A stretch of 64,000 nucleotides of DNA from assembly GCF_009674565.1 (NCBI RefSeq), contig NZ_WKJL01000002.1, forward strand, positions 124,001 to 188,000, written 5' to 3'. The notes below the pieces were generated by a model. The model was not told where the DNA came from. It did not search any database and saw only the letters and a list, made by a program, of their open reading frames with translations. A program made the translations under genes and the position numbers. This DNA is from Duganella aquatilis. Lineage in GTDB: Bacteria > Pseudomonadota > Gammaproteobacteria > Burkholderiales > Burkholderiaceae_D. This document shows, one piece after another, positions 58,051 to 64,000 of this stretch. Numbering within the stretch: the stretch's first letter is position 1; each line of letters starts with the position of its first letter.

Positions 58051-59822
58051 ATGTTCCCCTGTGCTGCTGATTCAGGAATGATGATATGGGTCAGGTCCGA
58101 GTCCGGCGCCACGTTCTTGGCGCGCAGCGCCTGGGCCGCCAGCGTCGAGAAGATCGGACCGGCGACGTCGCCGCCGACGTGCACCGGGCCACCCGGTTCG
58201 TCGATCATGACGGCGATGATGAAGCGTGGGTTCGACATCGGCGCCATGCCGATGAAGTTACCAATGTATTTGGATTGCGAGTAGCGGCCGTTTAGCACCT
58301 TCTGCGCGGTACCGGTCTTGCCGCCGACGCGGTAGCCCGGCACCTGCGCCTTGACGGCGGAGCCGCCCGGCTGCGTGACCATTTCCAGCATCTCGCGCAT
58401 TTCGGCGGCGGTCTTCGGGCTGATCACCGGCGTGCCGTGCGGCGCCTCTGTCACTTTCTGGAACGACAGCGGAATGATGTCGCCGTCGCGGGCAAAGATC
58501 ATGTAGGCGCGCGCCAGCTGGATCAGCGACACCGAGATACCCTGGCCGAAGCTCATATTGGCCTGCTCCACCGTACGCCACGATTTATACGGACGCACGC
58601 GGCCCGCCACTGCGCCGGGGAAGCCCCACTTCGGCTGCTGGCCGAAGCCGACCTTGGTGAACATCTCCCACATATCTTCGGCCGGCATGCCCAACGCAAT
58701 CTTCGAGGTGCCGATGTTGGACGACTTCTGGATGATGGTCTGCACGTCGATCATGTAGTGCGGGTGCGTATCATGGATGATATGGCCGCCGATCAGCGCC
58801 GAACCGGCGCCGGTGTCGAACATGGTGTGCGGCGTGATGCGCTTTTCATCCAGCGCCAGGCCCACGGTGAACGGCTTGAGCGAGGAACCCGGCTCGAAAC
58901 TGTCGGTCATCACGCGGTTGCGCAGCTGTTCGCCGGTCAGCTTGGAGCGGTCGTTCGGGTTGTAGGTAGGCCAGTTGGCCAGCGCCAGCACTTCGCCGGT
59001 GTGCACATCCAGCACCACGGCGGCGCCGGCCTTGGCGTGGAACTTCTCCACCGCGTCCTTCACCTGCGTGAAGGCGATGTACTGGATCTTGCTGTCGATC
59101 GACAGCGTCAGGTCCTTGCCGTCGTGCGGCTCGCGCACCGACTCGATGTCTTCGACGATGTGGCCCAGGCGGTCCTTGATCACGCGGCGGCTGCCCGGCA
59201 CGCCCTGCAGCGTCTTCTGCTGCGCCAGTTCCATCGATTCCTGGCCCATGTCCTCCACGTTGGTGAAGCCGACCACGTGGGTCGTCACTTCGCCCTGCGG
59301 GTAGAAGCGCTTGTATTCCTTGCGGGTCTGGATGCCTTCGATACCCAGTTCGGTGACCTTGGTCGCCACGTCCTGCTCCACCTGGCGCTTCAGGTAAACG
59401 AAGCCGCGGTCGGAGTCGAGTTTCTTCTGCAGCTCGGCGTCGCTCATGTCGAGCAGCCTGGCCAGCTGTTTCAGCTTGGCCGGCGGCGCTTCCTGCACAT
59501 CATCCGGGATCGCCCAGATGGCCTTGACCGGAATCGACGAGGCCAGCACCTGGCCATCGCGGTCGGTGATCTTGCCGCGCGTGGCCGGCAGGTCCAGCGT
59601 GCGCGCGTAGCGGATCTCGCCCTGCTTCTGCAGGAACTGCGTCGACACGCCCTGCAGCCACAAGGCGCGGCCGGCCAGTGCGGCGAAGGCGGCAAACAAT
59701 ACGAACAGCACCACGCGCGAACGCCATACCGGCAGACGCACCGCCAGCACAGGGCTCTTCGAGAAGGCCACGCCCTTGGAGGCGGCCACGCGCGAGTTGT
59801 TCACATTGCTGCCGCGGCTCAT
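58047..59822 (-). CDS. ftsI: Septal penicillin-binding protein FtsI (PBP3)
   Basis: Class B PBP that cross-links septal peptidoglycan with FtsW. The 591-residue protein has a short cytoplasmic tail, one transmembrane helix (about residues 28-50), a dimerisation/pedestal domain and the transpeptidase domain with all three motifs: SSLK in EPGSSLKPFTVG, SSN in QKSSNIGTSK and KTG in VGGKTGTAQK. ATG at 59822 is chosen because it overlaps the ftsL stop by 4 bp; a longer frame runs into ftsL. Confidence 0.97.
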   Translation of the reverse strand: MSRGSNVNNSRVAASKGVAFSKSPVLAVRLPVWRSRVVLFVLFAAFAALAGRALWLQGVSTQFLQKQGEIRYARTLDLPATRGKITDRDGQVLASSIPVKAIWAIPDDVQEAPPAKLKQLARLLDMSDAELQKKLDSDRGFVYLKRQVEQDVATKVTELGIEGIQTRKEYKRFYPQGEVTTHVVGFTNVEDMGQESMELAQQKTLQGVPGSRRVIKDRLGHIVEDIESVREPHDGKDLTLSIDSKIQYIAFTQVKDAVEKFHAKAGAAVVLDVHTGEVLALANWPTYNPNDRSKLTGEQLRNRVMTDSFEPGSSLKPFTVGLALDEKRITPHTMFDTGAGSALIGGHIIHDTHPHYMIDVQTIIQKSSNIGTSKIALGMPAEDMWEMFTKVGFGQQPKWGFPGAVAGRVRPYKSWRTVEQANMSFGQGISVSLIQLARAYMIFARDGDIIPLSFQKVTEAPHGTPVISPKTAAEMREMLEMVTQPGGSAVKAQVPGYRVGGKTGTAQKVLNGRYSQSKYIGNFIGMAPMSNPRFIIAVMIDEPGGPVHVGGDVAGPIFSTLAAQALRAKNVAPDSDLTHIIIPESAAQGNM

Positions 59823-60094
59823 TTCGAGTTCTCCGGCGTCAGGTACTGCGTGCGCGCCGCGGTCAGCGGCGTCATGTTCAGGTCGCGGCGGGCGATTTCC
59901 TCGATCCGCGCGTGCTTGCCCAGCGTCGACTGGTCCAGCTGCAGCTGCGCCCATTCGATGTCCAGCTGGCGCGCCTGCGACTGCGTGCGTTCCAGCTCGA
60001 TGAACAGATGGCGCGCCTGGTATTGCGCGTTAACCAGCGACAGGCCGCAAGCGACCAGCAGTACCGTCAACACCAGGTTGAGCTTACCGCTCAT
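59819..60094 (-). CDS. ftsL: Cell division protein FtsL
   Basis: Small bitopic divisome protein, 91 aa. A short N-terminus is followed by a transmembrane helix (about residues 6-24) and a periplasmic coiled coil ([20 protein letters not shown]). FtsL forms a complex with FtsB and FtsQ that activates FtsWI. It overlaps rsmH and ftsI by 4 bp each. Confidence 0.93.
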   Translation of the reverse strand: MSGKLNLVLTVLLVACGLSLVNAQYQARHLFIELERTQSQARQLDIEWAQLQLDQSTLGKHARIEEIARRDLNMTPLTAARTQYLTPENSK

Positions 60095-61053
60095 GCACCC
60101 TCCGGAATGGGAAGACGGCGGGCGACGCGCATCACCGCCGAGCGGGAACGCGGATTGTCATCGATCTCCTGGTCGGAAGGCTTCATCTTCGACAGCAGCT
60201 TGAGTTCCGGCTGCGGCAGGTCCACGGCGCGGATCGGCAGGCGGCGGTCCGGCTGCTCGACGTTGGCCTTGGACGCGAAGAAGCGCTTCACCATGCGGTC
60301 TTCCAGCGAGTGGAAGCTGATGATGGCGAGGATGCCGCCCGGCGCCAGGCAGTCGTAGGCGTGGTTCAAACCGACTTCAAGGTCTTCAAGCTCTTTATTG
60401 ATGAAAATCCGGATAGCCTGAAATGTGCGGGTTGCCGGATCCTTGCCCTTTTCCCGAGTCTTGACCGCGCCTGCCACGATGCCGGCAAGCTGTCGTGTGG
60501 TTGAAATTGGCTCGACTGCCCTGCGAGCAACAATCGCCTTTGCAATCTGAAAAGCAAACCGTTCTTCCCCATATTCCTTGATCACCTTTTCCAGTGTCTG
60601 TTCGGTTTCAGTGGCGAGCCACTCCGCCGCCGACATGCCGCGCGTGGTATCCATGCGCATGTCGAGCGGGCCATCATTACGGAAACTGAAGCCGCGCGCG
60701 GCGTCGTCCACCTGCGGCGACGAGATGCCCAGGTCGAGCAAGATGCCGTCCACCTTGTCCACGCCGTTGGCCGCCAGCGATTCGCGCATGGTGGCAAAGC
60801 TGTCGTGGACGATGGTGAAGCGCGGGTCGTTGATTTGTTCGGCAGTGGCGATGGCCTGCGGATCCTTGTCGAAAGCGACCAAACGGGCCTTCGGACCCAG
60901 TTTGGAAAGGATCAAACGCGAATGGCCGCCGCGGCCGAAGGTGCCGTCGACGAAGACGCCGTCGGCGCGCGCGCCATCCAGCGCCAGCGCATCGACCGCT
61001 TCGTCTAGCAGCACCGTACGATGCTGGAATTCAGACACCGCTGTTGTCGTCAT
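60091..61053 (-). CDS. rsmH: 16S rRNA (cytosine(1402)-N(4))-methyltransferase
   Basis: Methylates C1402 of 16S rRNA with SAM (formerly MraW). The 320-residue protein has [16 protein letters not shown] at the N-terminus, SAM motif [28 protein letters not shown] and the C-terminal [15 protein letters not shown]. The reading frame is intact, but the segment 60361-60600 is about 51% GC by hand count, against about 68% in sampled flanking lines, and uses codons unlike the rest of the gene. This suggests an internal recombination patch. Confidence 0.96.
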   Translation of the reverse strand: MTTTAVSEFQHRTVLLDEAVDALALDGARADGVFVDGTFGRGGHSRLILSKLGPKARLVAFDKDPQAIATAEQINDPRFTIVHDSFATMRESLAANGVDKVDGILLDLGISSPQVDDAARGFSFRNDGPLDMRMDTTRGMSAAEWLATETEQTLEKVIKEYGEERFAFQIAKAIVARRAVEPISTTRQLAGIVAGAVKTREKGKDPATRTFQAIRIFINKELEDLEVGLNHAYDCLAPGGILAIISFHSLEDRMVKRFFASKANVEQPDRRLPIRAVDLPQPELKLLSKMKPSDQEIDDNPRSRSAVMRVARRLPIPEGA

Positions 61054-61062
61054 GGCGGGGCC

Positions 61063-61491
61063 TTAGAATGAGAAATTTGCGAGTACATCGGGGGTGCCGG
61101 CATCCATGGCCTGCTGCTCTTTTTCCGCCATCTTGGCGGCGTCCCAGATCTCGAAGTGGGAACCCATGCCCATCATCATCACCTCTTTGTCCAGGCCGAC
61201 GGCGGCGCGGAGTTCGGGCGAAATGAGGATGCGGCCGGCGCTGTCCATTTCCACGTCGGTGGCGTAACCGAGGAAAATGCGTTGCCAGGCGCGCGCTTGC
61301 ATGGGCCAGGCGGAGATCTGTTGACGGTGTTGTTCCCACACAGGACGGGGGAACAGCATGACGCAGCCGTCGGGATGGCGCGTCAGGGTGAGGCGGCCTT
61401 CACACTGGATCGACAGCGCGTCACGGTGCTTGGCAGGGATGGACATCCTGCCTTTGGCATCGAGATTGATTGCGGACGCGCCTTGAAACAC
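61063..61491 (-). CDS. mraZ: Transcriptional regulator MraZ
   Basis: DNA-binding regulator of the dcw cluster, 142 aa with two AbrB-like SpoVT half-domains. The first begins [20 protein letters not shown], with the DAKGRMSIP motif. The second contains the [13 protein letters not shown] motif. The start is GTG at 61491, with AAAGG upstream. It is the first gene of the cluster and lies downstream of its own predicted binding sites, implying autorepression. rsmH follows after 9 bp. Confidence 0.96.
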   Translation of the reverse strand: MFQGASAINLDAKGRMSIPAKHRDALSIQCEGRLTLTRHPDGCVMLFPRPVWEQHRQQISAWPMQARAWQRIFLGYATDVEMDSAGRILISPELRAAVGLDKEVMMMGMGSHFEIWDAAKMAEKEQQAMDAGTPDVLANFSF

Positions 61492-61584
61492 GTGATTACC
61501 TTTTTACCTCAGTATGGTTAGCGGAGCATGAAAGCGCGACCCTTCGTTTTTCATCTTCCCTGTCCGCTAAGTCAGGCAAAATTT

Positions 61585-61619
61585 CCCACAAAAAGACACT
61601 TTTTCACACAGATGCCCAC
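61585..61619 (-). promoter_or_regulatory. Four MraZ boxes with 10-bp spacing
   Basis: Read on the minus strand, four pentamers start exactly every 10 bp: GTGGG (61619-61615), GTGTG (61609-61605), GTGTC (61599-61595), GTGGG (61589-61585). MraZ of E. coli is known to bind GTG(G/T)G-like repeats separated by 5 nt. The first box overlaps the -10 of the dcw promoter. Confidence 0.8.
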
Positions 61620-61646
61620 TTTAGAGGATGCAAGAATAGTGGTCAA
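61618..61646 (-). promoter_or_regulatory. dcw cluster promoter (Pmra)
   Basis: On the minus strand TTGACC (61646-61641), a 17-bp spacer and TAAAGT (61623-61618) lie about 130 bp upstream of the mraZ start. The -10 overlaps the first MraZ box, and the other boxes cover the transcription start and early leader. Confidence 0.68.
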
Positions 61647-62049
61647 GCGCTTTCAGCCAATCGAAACGGGGATTTTAGTAATGAAATTAAGGACTTAGCG
61701 CGATTCCTTGAAGCCAGCTAGAAACAAAATAGTTCAATAAATTAAGTACTTATGAAAGATTGTGAAGGTGTCACCTCATCTGTACCCATGTGTTTTGGCC
61801 AAAAATTATGCGAATAAAAATAGTGATCTAAATGCATAAAGTTGCAAACCGCCAACATTGCGGTATCAAATAAACAACTCACGGGAAATATGGGTAATCA
61901 GGAGGGAAAAGCCAGCATGGCGCAGCAGAAGCGCCCCTACGCGGATTGGGAACCTTCACAAAAACTCGGTAACTTTTACTTCAGGGCAACGAGCGCAGGC
62001 AAACTTGTATATACAACTTTTGCAGTGCAGCACGCGCCGAAAAACGCCA
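61647..62049. other. AT-rich gap between mraZ promoter and LysR gene, with possible short gene start
   Basis: No confident gene. An ATG at 61917 (plus strand) has a strong GGAGGG site about 10 bp upstream and opens with MAQQKRPYADWEPSQKLGNF, a plausible protein sequence for about 45 codons. The frame then runs antisense through the 3' end of the LysR gene to 62381, with an arginine-rich composition typical of shadow frames. It may be a truncated gene. The upstream half of the gap is AT-rich. Confidence 0.35.
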
Positions 62050-62988
62050 TTATACGCCGCGCGGAGACCCCGCACGGGACTGAAAATCATCCCATCGCGG
62101 ATCGCCGGCGAAGGCTGCGGCGACGTAATCAACAAAGCTGCGCACCTTGGACGGCAGGTAGCGCGCACTGGGATAAATCGCCTGCACCGTCAATTCTTCG
62201 GCCACGCAGTCGGGCAGCAGCTGCACCAGCCCGCCCTGCGCGATCGCCGGGCCGAAGGCGAACGTCGGACCGTAGGCGACGCCCAGTCCCGCCACCGCCA
62301 TCGACAGCAGCAGCTGCATATTGTTGGCCTGCGCGCGCAGCGGCCCGGCGATGGTGTGCACGCGCTGGTCGGCGTCGGTGACGCTCCAGTCGCCGGCCGT
62401 CACGGCGCCACGGAAGGCCAGGCGCGGAGCGGCCCGCAGGTCGGCCGGCGTGCGCGGCGCGCCGTGCTGCCTAATATAGGAAGGCGCGGCGCAGAACACC
62501 ATGCGGCACGGCGCCAGCCGCCGCGCCACCAGTTCGGAGTCCGCCAGGCGGCCGATGCGGATGGCGACGTCGATGCCGGCCGTGTGCAGGTCAGTGTAGT
62601 GGTCGTCGAGGAGGACTTCGGCCGTCACCTGCGGATGGTCGGCGAGGAAGCGCGCCACCACCTCGCCCATGTGCAGGGCGCCGAAGCTGACCGGGGCGGC
62701 GATGCGCAGCAGGCCGCGCAGGGTGGCGGCGCTTTCGCTGGCTTCCTGGTTGGCTTCCTCGAATTCTTCAAGGATGCGTTTGCAGCGTGCATAGTAGGCG
62801 CGTCCGGCGTCGGTGATGCTCAGGCTGCGCGTGCTGCGCTGGATCAGGCGCACGCCCAGTTCGGCCTCCAGGCTGCCCAGGTACTTTCCCGCCATCGATG
62901 CCGACAGGCTGAATTTCCGGCCGGCGGCCACCAGGCTGCCCTCCTCGACGGCGGCGACAAATACTGAAATACAGGCGAAACGGTCCAT
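62050..62988 (-). CDS. LysR family transcriptional regulator
   Basis: A 312-residue LysR-type regulator. The N-terminal winged helix-turn-helix is visible in FVAAVEEGSLVAAGRKFSLS and the RLIQRSTRSLSITDAG wing, followed by a periplasmic-binding-protein-like effector domain (about residues 90-295). It is divergent from the alpha/beta-hydrolase gene starting at 63098, the usual arrangement for LysR control of its neighbour. Confidence 0.92.
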   Translation of the reverse strand: MDRFACISVFVAAVEEGSLVAAGRKFSLSASMAGKYLGSLEAELGVRLIQRSTRSLSITDAGRAYYARCKRILEEFEEANQEASESAATLRGLLRIAAPVSFGALHMGEVVARFLADHPQVTAEVLLDDHYTDLHTAGIDVAIRIGRLADSELVARRLAPCRMVFCAAPSYIRQHGAPRTPADLRAAPRLAFRGAVTAGDWSVTDADQRVHTIAGPLRAQANNMQLLLSMAVAGLGVAYGPTFAFGPAIAQGGLVQLLPDCVAEELTVQAIYPSARYLPSKVRSFVDYVAAAFAGDPRWDDFQSRAGSPRGV

Positions 62989-62991
62989 GGC

Positions 62992-63074
62992 GATCCAATT
63001 CGATCGTTTTATGATCGATTCATGATAACAATGAATGGATTATCACGCGGTTTGAGTGAATCTACAATTGGATC
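62992..63074. promoter_or_regulatory. LysR-type regulatory region with nested inverted repeats
   Basis: The 109-bp divergent gap holds ATTCAT-N7-ATGAAT (63018-63036), which fits the T-N11-A LysR box. Next to it is CGATC-N7-GATCG (63001-63017). An outer pair GATCCAATT (62992-63000) and AATTGGATC (63066-63074) frames both. Such paired sites match the recognition and activation sites of LysR proteins. Confidence 0.6.
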
Positions 63075-63097
63075 ATTCATCAACAAGGAGTATCGCC

Positions 63098-63880
63098 ATG
63101 CATATCACCGTGAACAACATCCGTCTCCACGTCAGCCAGCAGGAGGGCGACGGCCCGACGCTGGTCTTTCTGCATTACTGGGGCGGCTCGTCCCGCACCT
63201 GGGGCGCGGTGATCGACGCCCTGCCCGCCGGCTACCGCAGCGTGGCGCCGGACCTGCGCGGCTGGGGCGATTCCGACGCGCCGAGCAACAACGCCTACGC
63301 CCTGACCGATTTCGCCGCCGACGTGGAGCACCTGGTCGCCGCGCTGGACCTGAAGCAGTACGTGCTGGTCGGCCACTCGATGGGGGGCAAGATCGCGCAG
63401 TTGCTGGCGTCGCACCGGCCGCAAGGTTTGCAGGGACTGGTGCTGGTGGCGACCGCGCCGCCGACGCCGCTGGCGCTGCCGCCCGAAGCGCGCGCCGCGA
63501 TGGAGAGCGCCTACAATTCGCCGGAATCGGTCGGCATGAGCATCGACCACATGCTGACCGCCAAGCCGCTGAGCGCGGCGCAGCGCGACCATGTCATCAC
63601 CGACAGCCTGCGCGGCGCTCCGCAGGCGCGCGTCGCCTGGCCCAACTACACCAGCCGCAAGGACATCAGCGAGGAAGTGGCAAAGATCGCCGTGCCGACC
63701 ATCGTCATCGCGGGAGAACTGGACAAGGTCGATCCGGTGGCGGTGCTGCAGGCGGAAGTGCTGTCCCGCATTCCGCAAGCGACGCTGCGCGTACTGCCCG
63801 GCACCGGCCACCTGTCGCCACTGGAATCCGCGCCGGAACTGGCCGAGGTGATCGCCAGCTTCGTCGACTCGCTGGCTTAG
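63098..63880 (+). CDS. Alpha/beta hydrolase
   Basis: A 260-residue alpha/beta-hydrolase fold enzyme. The oxyanion-hole region is LVFLHYWGGSSRTW, the nucleophile elbow is LVGHSMGGKIAQ (Ser near residue 96), the acid lies in AGELDKVDPV and the catalytic His in GTGHLSPLE. The substrate (ester, lactone or haloalkane) cannot be read. An AAGGAG site precedes the ATG at 63098. It is divergent from, and likely regulated by, the LysR protein, and overlaps the stop of the next convergent gene by a few bases. Confidence 0.87.
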   Translation: MHITVNNIRLHVSQQEGDGPTLVFLHYWGGSSRTWGAVIDALPAGYRSVAPDLRGWGDSDAPSNNAYALTDFAADVEHLVAALDLKQYVLVGHSMGGKIAQLLASHRPQGLQGLVLVATAPPTPLALPPEARAAMESAYNSPESVGMSIDHMLTAKPLSAAQRDHVITDSLRGAPQARVAWPNYTSRKDISEEVAKIAVPTIVIAGELDKVDPVAVLQAEVLSRIPQATLRVLPGTGHLSPLESAPELAEVIASFVDSLA

Positions 63881-64000
63881 GCCAGCAGCGGCTGCCAGTT
63901 GCGGAACCACTCGCTGGCCTCTGACTCCCACGGGAAGACGCCAGCGGTATTGGGGAAGATGATCTGCCGGGCGCTGAAGTTCGGCCCTTTGTTCAGCCAC
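63877..64000 (-). CDS. 3' end of a gene, possibly DUF4262 family (partial)
   Basis: The last 40 codons of a gene that enters from the right edge. The visible C-terminus reads GPNFSARQIIFPNTAGVFPW and ends in NWQPLLA, which resembles the tail of DUF4262-type proteins of unknown function. It is convergent with the hydrolase gene and overlaps its stop by 4 bp. The start and most of the protein lie outside the window, so the family call is tentative. Confidence 0.55.
   Translation of the reverse strand, partial: WLNKGPNFSARQIIFPNTAGVFPWESEASEWFRNWQPLLA

Noticed and set aside
63080..64000. 306-aa minus-strand frame opposite the alpha/beta hydrolase
   Set aside because: It is the mirror frame of a gene with a complete catalytic triad. 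The true minus-strand gene at the right edge is in another frame and ends at 63877.

Overview
The window is a high-GC chromosomal segment from a betaproteobacterium, most likely Oxalobacteraceae (Duganella/Massilia/Janthinobacterium-like). I infer this from the protein flavour, from the gene order pilBCD-coaE-zapD-yacG-Nudix-argJ-secA-dciA-lpxC-peroxiredoxin-ftsZ, which I recall as typical of Burkholderiales, and from the complete dcw cluster. No rRNA, tRNA, CRISPR array, insertion sequence or integrase was recognised. All assignments come from reading the sequence; no database search was possible.

Region 1 (0.5-9.6 kb) is a purine catabolic locus. A minus-strand operon puuE-xdhA-xdhB-xdhC-guaD-add is divergent from uraH. 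It covers deamination of guanine and adenosine, xanthine oxidation to urate, hydrolysis of 5-hydroxyisourate and opening of the allantoin ring. No uricase or OHCU decarboxylase gene is present here. The last enzyme, adenosine deaminase, carries a signal peptide. A secreted S9 peptidase follows (9.6-11.6 kb), then a tight cluster encoding a TPR-methyltransferase, a VOC protein and an APH(3')-like kinase (11.7-14.6 kb), and a CorC-type membrane protein.

Region 2 (16.1-25.1 kb) holds type IV pilus assembly genes pilB, pilC and pilD, with a degenerate histidine kinase inserted antisense between pilC and pilD. It continues with coaE, zapD, yacG (57 aa), a Nudix hydrolase, a DUF815 ATPase and argJ. 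Region 3 (25.4-31.0 kb) is accessory: a porin, a small PstS-like binding protein, two histidine kinases, a DUF4019 protein and a fragment of a nucleotidyltransferase gene. Then come secA, dciA and lpxC.

Region 4 (35.5-43.7 kb) is a second accessory block between lpxC and the peroxiredoxin/ftsZ end of the dcw cluster: an EamA transporter, an NAD-dependent epimerase with its TetR regulator and a clear operator, an XRE regulator divergent from a methyltransferase, an SDR/Old Yellow Enzyme/Tat-exported FAH-hydrolase operon, and a frameshifted gene for a secreted protein.

Region 5 (43.8-61.6 kb) is peroxiredoxin followed by the whole dcw cluster in reverse, ftsZ-ftsA-ftsQ-ddl-murC-murG-ftsW-murD-mraY-murF-murE-ftsI-ftsL-rsmH-mraZ. 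It is transcribed from a promoter upstream of mraZ that overlaps four MraZ-type boxes spaced exactly 10 bp apart. The right edge has a LysR regulator divergent from an alpha/beta hydrolase and the 3' end of one more gene.

No clearly new multi-gene system was found. The most useful leads are the MraZ box array, the chromosomal APH(3')-like kinase operon, the degenerate kinase inside the pil cluster, the base-composition mosaic inside rsmH, and two genes that look leaderless (lpxC and its EamA neighbour).
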